From: Craterostigma plantagineum
Lineage: Eukaryota > Streptophyta > Magnoliopsida > Lamiales > Linderniaceae
DNA: 64,000 nt
Assembly: GCA_027422505.1 (NCBI GenBank)
Contig: JAPQWV010001349.1
Coordinates: forward strand, 30,434-94,433
Direction: 5' to 3'
The notes below the pieces were generated by a model. That model saw nothing but the letters and a program-made list of their open reading frames with translations, did no database searches and was not told the DNA's origin. Of this stretch, positions 1-10,945 are shown piece after piece. A program made the translations under genes and the position numbers. Position 1 is the stretch's first letter. Every line of letters begins with the position of its first letter.

Positions 1-407
1 TAAAATCAACAACTTTATACTTACCATAACGGCCATTGACCGTCATCAATGCCGACAACCGTTCTTGTTTCCGGGCGATGGGACTTAACGTTAACATCTC
101 TTTTATCCTTTTGTCTATAACCTTCACATGAACAACAGAATCTCCTACTAACAATTTGGTCACTTTTTTTGTGGAAACTGCTTTTTCGAACACTAAATCC
201 AGTCAGACGAGCATATTCATTGTAGAAGTTAAACGCCTCTTCTATAGTATCAAACTCCATACCAATTCTTGGAATTGTTTTTTCCGAAATGTTTGACTTG
301 TCTTCATTACCTTGATCTGAAATAGCCCCATCGTTATTATCTTTCTCTATAACACACACTTCCTGTGTGTTTTGTTGAGTAAAAGTAGGAGAGTGATCTC
401 CATCCAT
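1..407 (-). CDS. FAR1-related (FRS) protein, N-terminal part, frame-disrupted
   Basis: The reading frame from the ATG at 407 gives an acidic leader and then a FAR1 DNA-binding domain (transposase-derived, WRKY-GCM1-like zinc finger): GMEFDTIEEAFNFYNEYA, then RRFCCSCEGYR and RPETRT. FAR1-family proteins are nuclear transcription regulators in light and other signalling. An upstream in-frame ATG at 461 is possible, but the one at 407 (MDGDHSP) fits better. Near 56-62 the frame breaks: the ORF runs into a stop at about 21, while the next frame continues the family pattern (ALMTVNGRYGKYKVVDF) to the window edge. One extra nucleotide explains this. The gene continues off the left edge, so its completeness cannot be judged. 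Family assignment is firm; functionality is unknown. Confidence 0.75.
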
Positions 408-1598
408 CGCCTGTGACAAATATGCGTAATGACATTGGAAAATATTACACAGTATAATCAACAGAAAATAATATGCACAGTATAATTAACAGCTCCAACA
501 TGTCAAGCACGCACTCTAAAATATTTTGAGTGAAAAAAGTAATGACGTTGGAAAATACTACACAATAAAAATACACTACGTTAAATCTTTGGCAACGCAA
601 TAGAATTAGAACTCACCCAAGACGATTCGATCGATCGGAAATATGAACTTTGAATATTCGACCTTGATGTGCTTGAGAAATTGGGAATTGTAAAATCTGA
701 AAAAGAAAAAAAAATTCCAAAACCCAGACTGCAAGAAATCGATTTTGAGTGAAGATGCATGTTGGAGCTGAGATTTCTTTGATTTTCGGATTTGATAGCG
801 GTTTCCATTTTTCCCATCCACGATCTTCGCTGTTTTCTTCTTTAGAAATTAGGAATACGTTTCTCTTTCCTTATTACTTAGGATGACAGATCTGTAAAAC
901 TCCGTTAGTATCACCTATAAATAATACACGTGTCATGATCCCAGAGGTGGAACAGAGGATGGGAGCATAAGTGGGCACAGATGATCCGAAGCGAGATGGA
1001 TCTGTCCCAAACCCAACCGACGACGATAGTCATGGGTCATAGGCCGTGCATTCTTCTTTAGTTTCTTTAATGCAACTCATTATTGAAATACAAAGAACAT
1101 ATATTTAAAATTGAAATTGAAGACAGACTATATCAGATGGTGAATTAAAAATTCGGCTGTATTCCCGACATAATCAATCCTGAATCCGAGGTGGGCCCTT
1201 GTTTATTCTTACATAGACTTTTCCTTGCTTGTTTCCTTCGTTTTAAGAGAAATTAGTCAAAGCACTTTTGAGCATACCATAATAATTCAATCTCAATGGC
1301 AACATTTAACTCGACCCAAAGAAAGACTAATGTAATAAGAATACATACTATGTAATGATCATAGCCGCGACAATATGTTTTTACACTATATTCAAATCCT
1401 TAATAATTTATTCGATCCCATCATTTTCGCAGCCTATAATAATATATTACGTGAATACTAAACTAAGCCTACGCGTCACGTAATTTGCATTATCTGGTCA
1501 CTCAATGTGTCGATAAGTTTGTTTTATAAATCGATTGCATGATGGTACATAAACGAGCCACAATTTTAATACACCATCGAATAATCATTAATAATTGA
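408..1598. other. Intergenic, AT-rich
   Basis: Between the FAR1-like start and the bHLH stop. Short open frames at 581-821 lack family features and probably represent 5' leader sequence of the FAR1-like gene. I see nothing else supportable. Confidence 0.5.
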
Positions 1599-2684
1599 TC
1601 ATAAATCTTCCCTAATCAATGTCTCTTCATGTTGAATCATCTCCACAATTTCATGCACTGCCGCGGATATTTCGTTCCCCGTACTCAACTGGCACTCATC
1701 CTCCATCTGTATTTAAATTAAATTAAACATATAATCAATCTCGCCAAAAAGAAGAAGAAGAAGATTAATTAATTTCCATATACATCATAGATGAAGTGTA
1801 TAGGTGTCTTAATAATATTACCATAACACTGAAAGAGCACAACACGGATTGATCAACGGTAGTGATGCTGAGATGGAGAACAGCGAAGCCAATGGATTGA
1901 AGCCTTGCGACCATCTTCAAAAGCTTCTTCTTCGGCTCTCTCTTCGTTAATACCTTGATATTTGCATGACTGTCCACCACATTCACCTCTATGATGATTG
2001 GCCGTTTGTTTTGTATTGCGGGAAAGTGAAAAAGCCCGAAAGTGGGTTCGAACGGGCCGGGCTTTTCTCGGGTTTATTGGATTCGAGGAAACTGTTGTAG
2101 TTCTTTTCACGAAGTTAATGGCGCCTCCCACTGTGGATGCTTGATCAACCCTTAATACAAAAGGATTCATAGAATAAGATCAATTATTTATAAAAGAAGA
2201 TTCGATCTATGCTCACCCTCTGATAGTAAGAAGGAGGCATTAACGAACGGAGGATGGAGAGATAATCGTTCATCTTTCTGCGGCGGTTTCTTTCGACAGC
2301 AATATGAGTCATACGCTGATTTTCCATTTCTGCTATATTTTCTCTGGGTCGCCGTTGCGCGCCGTTTCTTCCTTCTTCTGCTTCTGCCGGAGGTGAACAC
2401 GTGGCCGCCGCCGGCGTCGGCGCCGACGGCTGAATTTTCTAGAGAGGAAGCGTTTGGGGTGTGGTTTATATTATTTGCATTTAACGGTGAACGGTGCTGA
2501 TCCCATGAAACTTGTCGTTCGTCAAGATTCCCAGCATCGATGCATGGCGTTTGATTATCTCCTTGAAAGGATTGGATCGATCCATCGTCGTCCTCGTTGT
2601 AGCATCCATGTTGTAATTTAAATATTGTTTGCAGACGTAAGCAAAATTAGGGTCTTTTTGGATAACCACAGCTTCAAGAGCCAT
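1599..2684 (-). CDS. bHLH transcription factor, subgroup Ia (bHLH94/96-like), frame-disrupted
   Basis: The start at 2684 (MALEAVV) matches the conserved N-terminus of the bHLH94/96/FAMA-related group. The basic region and helix 1 read [20 protein letters not shown] then [15 protein letters not shown] at about 2230-2330. Exon 2 carries [13 protein letters not shown], a SGFFTFPQY block and the C-terminal ACT-like region [16 protein letters not shown]...[10 protein letters not shown]. Exon 3 (about 1599-1702) encodes [20 protein letters not shown] and ends at the stop 1599-1601. Introns have GT-AG borders. At least five 1-nt indels interrupt the frame (near 2505, 2320, 2150, 2105, 2090 and 2000), but after allowing for them I find no nonsense substitution. 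It is either a young pseudogene or an intact gene with sequence errors. The group regulates stomatal lineage and related cell fates; this copy's role is unknown. Confidence 0.82.
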
Positions 2685-4309
2685 CTCTCTCCCTCTCTCT
2701 CTCTCTCTCTGTGATAGAATCAAATCGTTGGAAGTATATGTAATAAGTGGTGGAGATTGGATTATGGTCTCCCATTTAAAGTGTTTTTCGCCAAATAGCT
2801 GAATCACAAGTGTTATTAAAGTGAAAACACAAGTTTGACTCCAATCATTGTTGTTCTACAGTACAGCAATTTCACACGTATGCAACCTGAGAGAGAAAAA
2901 GAGCCTTCACTTAGAAAAAACAATGAAATATAAATAAATAGCAAACGCATACTGATGCGGAATTTGTACGATATCTATGTAGAGTGTTTCTAATACTAAT
3001 TAAAATTAAATCGGAAAAGCATAGATTGAGTAGATGTACGTTAATGGCTTTAAACGCCGGTTTTAGATTATGATAATAAAACTAATCGGTGGTTAATTTT
3101 AAATATTTAATGTTAGTTTTGTCCGCAATCTGGAACAGTCCGCCTTGGGACGGATAACAGTCATGTGATCATATATACCATATTAATCCCATACTATGTT
3201 TGATTGCATTATGTAAAGTTAATTTTTCTTTCTTCGAACACAGGTCAAGGCCTGCAATGATTTCATGAAAACACATCAAATGCGTGTATTCTCTTGGAAG
3301 TGTGCTGCTTGTGTTCTGTCTTGATTTGCACCAAAAACCAAAACTTTCTTTCCAGAATGCTTACTTTTTTTTTTTCCAAAATCAGAATGCTTACTGACCA
3401 TCTTATTAAATTATCTTTTTCAGAATAAAATATATAATCTCCATGTTCGAGTGTGCTAACAAAAACATATCGATAGATCTCAGTAGAGAATTTGTCGTTG
3501 GCATTGGAACGAGTCTATTTTGGGACAAGGGATTGCACAGGATACCGAAAAAGAAAAGATGGGAAGTAAAAAAAAAAGCCTAATCTGCATGCAATCATAT
3601 ATATATTCATGATTTGGACCAAAAGCAAGAAACCCGCTTTTCCTTAGAGATTGAGCAAAATCACGGTTAATGGATTTTCCTTACCAATATGCAACTCCCA
3701 AATAACATGTCTCAGTCTTTTTGCTCGCCCAAGTTGCTCATCGACGTATAATTATTGTCTTAGTGAATTATGATTGCTTTAACCCGAATCGACTGTATTG
3801 GGCTGAATTAGGCTAGCGGGTCTGTTATGGCCCATAGTCTATATCTAAGGCCCACATTGTCCACAGATTTTAATTATAGACGACATGAATTGAATATATA
3901 TGACTCAATAGGACACGTGTCCTCATCGCGGACAGGTTTGCCTTAAAAAAAAAAAAAAAAAGCAAACAGTGTGTCAAACTTGTTCTCTTTTCTGACCATA
4001 TTATACCAACAAAAAGTCTTACGACTACGACCTTCGCATTTCAACGTTTGCAGATTATGTATATCGTGATCTTTTAATTCTCTGATAATAATAACAGTAT
4101 TATGTTTATCCATCTGAAAAATCAAGCACGGTCGATCGATACAACTTTTATCTCTCTACATATTTAGTTTTAATAATACACACAGCAATTCAATGGCAAT
4201 GATTATCATTCTTTTATCGGTGAATGAGGTACAATCAATAAATGCAAGCTAGCTGCCCCCCAACCATGCTTGCATCAAATAATTTGTCTTGTAATAAAGC
4301 TCTCTCGCC
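2685..4309. other. Intergenic region with TGGGCY/GGCCCA cluster
   Basis: No believable gene. A (CT)n tract at about 2683-2710 lies in the bHLH leader. Around 3800-3860 there is a cluster of TGGGCT and GGCCCA (site II-type) motifs. Several A/T homopolymers are present, including one near 3944-3960. Confidence 0.45.
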
Positions 4310-4316
4310 TATAAAT
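4310..4316 (+). promoter_or_regulatory. TATA box of the Gly/Cys-rich gene
   Basis: TATAAAT lies 71 bp upstream of the ATG at 4387, in a context (CCTATAAATGG) typical of strong plant TATA promoters. Confidence 0.6.
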
Positions 4317-4386
4317 GGATGGCACTAGTGGAACCATATACCATACATCCCTAAGTATATTTTGATAATATTCTGTTTAAATAAAG

Positions 4387-5782
4387 ATGTCGAAGACTTT
4401 CTTCGCTTTCATTGCCATTTCTCTCGTCGTTTCCTCAGCCTTCGCTGAGGAACCATCGTCTGACCAATCGAACAAGGAAGCCACGCAGCCCGCAAAACAA
4501 GGTAAAATTTGGTCTCTTTATGTATCTTTTGTTTTGCATGCATCACTGATATGTCTTCATTAATTTTTTTTTTTAAAAACTCGTACGATGATCGAACAGC
4601 TAATGCGCCAGAGGCCGCAACAGTCCAAGGTTATGGCGCGGCGGCGGCGGCCATTACTGCCGGCAATACTGCTGCCAACAAGGCTACCGAGGTGGTTGTG
4701 CACGTTGGTGCAGAAGCTGCACTAATAACGTTGCGAGTACGTGTTTTTAATTAAAAAATATTCACAAAAACATATCTACAAAAAAAAAAGAAAAAGAAAA
4801 TACCCGACAACTACAATACATCATGGCAGGTGATGATGTACCAGCAGAGGAAATAACTGAGGGTTATGGCGGCGGCGGCGGCGGCCATTACTGTCGCCAG
4901 TATTGCTGTCAACAAGGTTACCGCGGTGGCTGCGCTCGTTGGTGCAGAAGCTGCAGCAGTACGTGTTTTATGCTTTTAATTAAATCGTTCACAGAAAATT
5001 CGACAATATAAATAGATACTACTTTTTTTATTAATGGTGAGTAGTAGTGTAGATGAATATCTTGATGGCGGAGCTAATAACATGCATGCAATATGGTGCA
5101 GGTGATATGCCGCGGCCAGAGGAAATAACTGAAGGTTACGGCGGCGGCGGCGGCGGCCATTACTGCCGTCAGTATTGCTGTCAGCAGGGTTACCGAGGTG
5201 GCTGCGCCCGTTAGTGCAGAAGCTGCAGTAATACTGCTCCTCATAAAGGTATTAATTATATAAAATACGCATTTTAATTACTCTCGCAAAGCTTTTTTTT
5301 TCTACGCTATTAATAATAATAATATTTATATTATTATTATTAACTGCTACCTCTGTTTCACTTATTTCTTCCCATCTTTCTATTTCTGACGTCCCACATA
5401 ATTCTTTTCATTTCCATTTTTGGTAAAAAGTTATTCCAATAATTAAACTAATTACACCATTTATATTATAAAAGATTTCTTAATTTGCGTGCCCACTAAT
5501 AAGTTTTCTCTTTTCGTACCTTAAAAGTGCACTATATTATTAAAATAATGTAGTTTCTTAATCTCCGTGCCCACTAATCTTTGGGAAGAATTAAATGGGA
5601 CGGAGGAAGTACTACGTACTGATATATACTGTGTTTGGCTCAGTTAATTTTTTTTTTTAATTGAATTATTGATTTAATTAAGCTAATTTATTAACTGCGG
5701 CAGTTGATCAAAGCACAGTTGAGATCAGCCAGAGTTTTACGACGAGGTTCAGGCTCGACCAGCACATGAAGGCCATAACTGA
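4387..5782 (+). CDS. Secreted Gly/Cys-rich protein with a tandemly triplicated exon
   Basis: Exon 1 (4387-4501) encodes a signal peptide (MSKTFFAFIAISLVVSSAFA) and a Ser/Gln/Lys linker and ends in phase 1. Three homologous exons follow, all phase 1-1: 4600-4736, 4830-4958 and 5102-5248. Each encodes a Gly run and the Cys pattern HYCRQYCCQQGYRGGCARWC. The last exon probably starts at 5724 and ends EVQARPAHEGHN with a stop at 5780-5782; an acceptor at 5704 or 5719 would give another frame. The architecture fits the plant GRP family (signal peptide, Gly repeats, C-terminal Cys motif), which act in the cell wall or apoplast. Copy 1 is 137 nt, one base short in the GGC run, so it shifts to an Ala-rich frame. 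Copy 3 has TGG changed to TAG at 5212-5214. Only copy 2 is intact, and splicing exon 1-copy 2-last exon gives an open frame. Copies 2 and 3 start GD..P.EEITEGYG. Confidence 0.8.
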
Positions 5783-6229
5783 GACTAATTTCATAATACT
5801 ATGTCGTATTAAATAAAAGAATGTATGTCGATGGTATTATGTAATAAATTGCATGCAATATGCCCGTGATGGTGTGTAGAGTAGTGAGTGGTGGTAACTA
5901 TAGAAAATAAATGCATGTGAGCGATGTGATAAATAAATGAAACGAGTTTTAGGCTTGGGGATCTATGAACTTATATGAAGACCAACATTGATATTCGAGC
6001 CTATTATGTATGCGACTCCCATTTGTATAATATATGTTTTCTTGTTTTAACAACTGTTTATTCTACTATAGTAGCTAGCTAGCGTTTCAGAAACTATATA
6101 CTAATCCGGCGGATATGTAGAAATATCGGATGTCACCGCTTGTGCCTTTTTGGGCCAAAATTACTTTATAAATAATATTTAGTTTTATAATAATTAAACG
6201 CCAAAATTATTTATCGTGATCACTATGAT
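5783..6229. other. 3' flank of the Gly/Cys-rich gene
   Basis: AT-rich sequence, probably the 3' UTR and terminator region of the preceding gene (AATAAA-like motifs near 5812 and 5842). Nothing else seen. Confidence 0.4.
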
Positions 6230-6850
6230 GCGGGTACGACCCCGATCAACAAGATTTATGGTCCGAGAATTAAGGTGAGGGCCGGTTCGGATGAAGCCGT
6301 GGACGGGATATGCGAAATAGGACAGAAAATAGTAAAGAGACAGAGATTTACGTGGTTCGGATTCGGATGAATCCTACGTCCACGGGCCGCCGGAAAACAT
6401 TCACTATTAATGGAGGAGATTTTACACACTCAACCCCACTTGCTCTCATGTTTACAAGTGATCCCAAGCTCTAAACAGTAGAAGAAGATAAAGAGAGGGA
6501 GAGAGAACATGTGTGTGTGTTCTTGATGTGTTAGTGTGTGTGGGGCGTGTGACGTGTGGTGTAAAATGGACAAAAGACCCTATTTATACTGTAGGGCGGC
6601 TAGGGTTTCGTACTGCCTCCCCTGTCAGGTGTCCCGGTCACTCCATAGCTCTCTCGATTACTTCATTTGTTCCCTCCTGATAGTTACGTAGCTTCCGGGA
6701 GTATCTCCTTAGCTTCTCCAAATATCATCTCCGTACCTCGCCTCTGGCCGAACCTCGTACCCAGTCTTTGCTTTCTTCAACCTCCTACTCTGTTCCTTGT
6801 AGGTCGTCAGGTCAGGAGGAATGCTGGAAAGGTCACCCCTATCACACTGT
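6230..6850. repeat. LTR-retrotransposon-like remnant
   Basis: The stretch around 6340-6400 (AGAGATTTACGTGGTTCGG and CCTACGTCCACGG) and the following promoter-like tract resemble text often seen in LTRs of plant retrotransposons. I cannot see paired LTRs, a primer-binding site or coding remains, so this is a family impression only. Confidence 0.3.
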
Positions 6851-8209
6851 TATGACTATAACATTATTTTGGGTAAAGAAAAAATCTATGGAACATTTTT
6901 GTTGAATGAAAAAATATAGACAAAACTTTTCACATGATCGTCGCTGGCACTGCGAATTTGATCAGTTGAATTAGATATGAGCCGATATCTTTCTATTTTA
7001 TTAGTGGGAGAGGTTTAGAGTAACTACCATCTAATTAATTTTGGTGTGTTACAAATTTACCGGCCATGATATTGATAAATATTACAATAATCCTCAAATC
7101 AATTTTCTAATACATAATAAAACTAAAAAATTAAATTTATAACTCAGTTTTATATAAAATATAAAAAAATTTATATATATTTAAATATTGCATATAAATA
7201 ATATGACCTCACCTCGCCTCGTGGTCCATTATTACGTTTTATTTAACCCGCAAATATTTCTCAAGTTACTACAGCTCGGGAAAAATATTTAATGTATAAA
7301 TTAAGGTATGAGAAAACAAAAACATCATCCCACAGCCACAGATTTCATGCGATGACATACAGACAAAGTAAGGCGGTTGTTTTCACTAATATAAGTTAAT
7401 GAAAGAATCACAAGTAATACTTGATGCTCCCCCTCGTTGAAGGTTTCTTTTTAGGGTTTAATATAGTATGTTATATAATCATGAAGCAGGATGAACGGCA
7501 ACAAAGGTGATGACAGAAGACTAGGAAGCACAAAGATTGAGATGCATATTAATAATGTGTATACTCATCATCTATGCTCTCTATTCTATCTTCTGTCAGC
7601 ACATCAACGAGAGCCACTTCTTCGATCACCTTTTTCATCTCTACCATCCTTTTATGTAGATCAAACCCTACTAATTTCTCAAACGTATTAGTTAATAAGA
7701 AAAGAGAACCATGGGGTTATTCTCCCGAATGTGCTTGGAGAGTTCTTACCATATATCATCGCTATCTATCAATGTGGTAAAATTCGCTAGCGCTAGTCGG
7801 GTGGCCGAGGGTTAGGAAAATATTTCGTCAATTACTCACATACATCGACAAATATTAATCTAAAAACAATATTAAATAAGGCCCAACAATTTTAGTTACA
7901 TTTTATTTTGACTTACATATTCTCTAAGGCCCAACAAAGTTAAATATGTCCACTAACATTAAATGAGTCCAGTAACATTAAATGAGTCCAACATAGTATA
8001 ATTTAGGGTTTTACTTTTGTCCATCTCTCTCTCACATCTCAATACCACCGCTCAATCCATTCCATTACCATACCAACGTGCGCAGCTCCTTAAGCCATTC
8101 GGATCTCGGCCGTGAAGGACAGATCACGAAACGCACTGCCTTATCTCCGACGCGGCGGCGAACCCATAGTGGCTGTGTTTCGATTTGAGGTTAGCTTGTC
8201 TATTTTTTT
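6851..8209. other. Intergenic, no gene recognised
   Basis: AT-rich stretch with short, unrelated open frames and no recognisable domain. Nothing further seen. Confidence 0.4.
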
Positions 8210-8370
8210 TTTCGTTACTGTTGGAAAATGGTACTAGGCGCCGACTAATCGCCCTCGGCGCCGATATCGGCGACACCGCATAGAATAACCGATTATGGGG
8301 TTTTCGGTGCGGTCCTGGCCCGACCATCGACTAGGCGGCGCCTCGGCCGCGTTTTGCAACACTGCTACTT
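8210..8370. mobile_element. Short GC-rich terminal-inverted-repeat element (MITE-like)
   Basis: The ends are inverted relatives: TGTTGGAAAATGGTACTAGG near 8219 and, reversed, GTGTTGCAAAACG near 8362. The GC-rich interior (GGCGCC, CGACTAGGCGGCG) resembles a class of small plant elements ending in a CAGTGTT..AAAAC motif. No target duplication was verified. Confidence 0.4.
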
Positions 8371-8818
8371 ATAGAGAAAGTCACATCAAACCATCAGGCG
8401 TAGTTATTGGAGGTAATAAAAAAAATGCTGCATTATCGTCCATTTTATTCATCAAAGTAGGATTTATAAGATGGTGTACCAAAACCGAAAGGTGATGCGT
8501 CTTTTCTTCAAGAAAAAAATATCACTTGTGGGCACAGGACACCACCAACAGCTAGCTATATGTTAATATAATAGACATTGCTTGAACCGAAAAGTTTGAA
8601 ATTCCCGGACGGAAATTAGAATGAAGAATCGGCATCTTATTGCGACTTTCTTTTCACGAGGCATGGGGCGAATTTGTTTCGTTGTCGAGCTATAATTTAG
8701 CGTAAACTTGGGACATTGGGTAAGACGATACACATTCCACGCATATGTACTCTTGTTATTGTTTTCTCTTATCCCTTCGGCAGTGTAGCAACATTGATAG
8801 GATCGATGACTTTCAATT

Positions 8819-9000
8819 CACTACAATAATAAGTTCTGTTAGGGCCGGTGGCGGGCGACAAAAAAGTGGTCGCACGGTTTTGCGACAGAATTACCGTCGG
8901 GACGTCTCAAATTTGCGACGGAACGTCCGTCGGAACATGATGCGTCGTAATTTGCGCGGAAAATCCGTCGGATACAAATACCGACGGATATTCCATTGCA
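8819..9000. mobile_element. CACTA (En/Spm)-type element, one end
   Basis: The motif CACTACAATAATAAG at 8819 is followed by repeated short palindromic units built on GCGACGG and CCGTCGG (8870-8990), as in the subterminal repeats of plant CACTA transposons. I found no matching right end (..TAGTG), so the element is truncated or its far end lies elsewhere. No transposase is seen. Confidence 0.5.
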
Positions 9001-9473
9001 AAAAGATGGGCCCGGGATTCGAAAATTTGAAATTTTCGCTTTCTATTTTACCGATTTATCTCTCCCACTATCTATCATCTCTCACCTCTCTTATTTCTTT
9101 CTTCTCTTCATCTTCTTCGTTCTTTCTTCTCTTCATCTTCTTTCTTTTTTGCTTCTTCTGTTCTCAGCCTCTCCAAGGTCGGGAGAGGAAGGATGCTGGC
9201 GGATCTGGCGGAGGTGAGGCCTGGCGATGGCGCATCTATGTCGGCGATGATGTCAGGAGGCGGCGGACTGGGGGAGTAGGGTTTCGGTGGTGGCGGATGT
9301 GGCGATGGCATCATCTGGTTGCCGATCTTGCAGCGGTGAGGTTCAACGGTTATAGATCTGGCGTCGATGACGATCAGTGGTGGCAGATCTCGCGGCGGTA
9401 GGTCTGGTGGTGGCAGATCTGGTGGCGGCGGTCAGTTTGTGGAGTAGAAAGAAAACGTACCAGTATGATTTCT
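9001..9473. other. Low-complexity T/C-rich then GGTGGCGG-rich tract
   Basis: Pyrimidine-rich sequence (9040-9170) is followed by imperfect repeats of GGTGGCAGATCTGGYGG (9190-9440). A 218-codon open frame spans 8745-9401, but its composition is pure low complexity. This may be the interior of the CACTA-like element. Confidence 0.45.
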
Positions 9474-9765
9474 GAATATAAATCACAATACTTATTAAAC
9501 AAGTGATAGCTCTCTAGGGCTGCCAATAATGGATATTTGTCCATTCTTAGAGCCTTATCAAAAGTCGGGTCTTGAAATTACCCTATCTTGACCGTCGGTG
9601 CCTGCCAAAGATTGATTTTTAGCAGGCAACGACGGTCAAGATAAGTTCATTTCAAGTGGTGACTTTTGATAAGGTTCGAAAAATGGTGCAAAACGATCCA
9701 TCAGTGGCCGGCCTAGAGAGCTACGACTCGTTTAATAATTGGTGTGATGTATTTATATTCAGGTT
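9474..9765. repeat. Long near-perfect hairpin (inverted repeat, ~290 bp)
   Basis: Two arms of about 130-145 nt flank a loop of about 15 nt near 9608-9622. Matching blocks include TAGCTCTCTAGG (9508 and reversed near 9722), CCTTATCAAAAGTC (9552 and reversed near 9676) and TATCTTGACCGTCG (9582 and reversed near 9640). Similarity extends outward to TGAATATAAAT on both sides. It could be a foldback MITE or a young MIR-type hairpin. No coding content. Confidence 0.75.
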
Positions 9766-10945
9766 GTATATTCATGTATTTATATCCGACTAAGAGGGTT
9801 TTGATCAAATCTAAGTATGATGATAACTATGCTATTATTATTGTGATATAATGCGTTATCGTCGGACATAAGGGAAAAGAATTGATGAACTACAATCGTA
9901 GAGCATAGCATATTCATTTCCACACGTCGTCACCCCATAGGCCATAGCGTTGATTTGAACATTTGCTTAAGTTATTTAAGTATACGATCTTGATTTTGTA
10001 GATTTTGGGAATCTTCCAGATTTTTCATCAACTTGCCTCCCCCATAATGGTCTATATCATTAGTTCTTATTAGTTAGTTTTTTCAGTCATCTCCATTAAT
10101 ATCAACCACCTCGTTTGTAAACGGGCATTTTCATTTCAGGTCCCCGTAACTATAATTTAGGATTCAGACCCTCGTGGCAAAAAATTAGTTTTAAGGACTC
10201 ATTTTTTGCCGTACCACTTCATTGTTCTGTCATATCAGTATGTTTAAATTTGTAACACAAAACCATAATCCGATACCAGTTTATGATCATCTTATACCAA
10301 TTTATTTTCTGCAGTACCTTCATTGGTCTGATATATCAGTATGTTAAAAGTTCTTAACACAAAACGATCATTCCATACCAGTTCATGTATCTTTTATACC
10401 ACACAAAATTGGTCATTTAACTTAAAAAATTCTTAAAGAGTGCCTGAATTCGAAATCACCCTTAAGGGGGCCGGATTTCGAATTGACCCTTTGTAAAATA
10501 GTTATAATAAAGAAATGGTATACATTCGGATACGGCTTATCTTGGATGTAAATCACCCTTTTAGGAATTCTACAAAGTGCAATGTCTTGGGATATTATAG
10601 AAAAATAATATGCCATAATGTCGAAATCAACAAAGCATCCACTTCTTTCCGAGAAAAAGGATTCCAAGAAAATTCTCAGCATCCCACAAAGATAAAATAT
10701 ACCACAGAAGAGAACATCATCCGCTGGAAAGGGTAACAAAGAAACGCCCATATATATTTATCACCACAAAAGAAAAAACGAAATTTATTCTTTTTAATTC
10801 ATGACCACATTGGAAGGAAGTCGCCATGGCACGGGCTTCAATTCAAAAATCAACCTACCGATTATAATACTTCCGTTTCATCTATTGTTGCTGTTTTCAG
10901 ACGCTATATACACACAAGTACACATCTATCATACAACATCTTTAC
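9766..10945. other. Intergenic, holds a tandem repeat
   Basis: AT-rich. Apart from the two-copy tandem repeat at 10205-10403 I see no gene. The end is the 3' flank of the WEB-like gene. Confidence 0.45.
10205..10403. repeat. Two-copy tandem repeat, period about 105-110 bp
   Basis: Copy 1 at about 10209-10302 and copy 2 at about 10313-10400 share CATATCAGTATGTT, AACACAAAAC, ATACCAGTT and TTATACCA blocks in the same order with scattered mismatches and indels. Confidence 0.65.

Noticed and set aside
8745..9401. 218-codon open frame on the + strand
   Set aside because: Composition is low complexity (Ser/Phe/Leu then Gly/Arg/Trp) across transposon-like repeats; no start context, domain or splice logic supports a gene.
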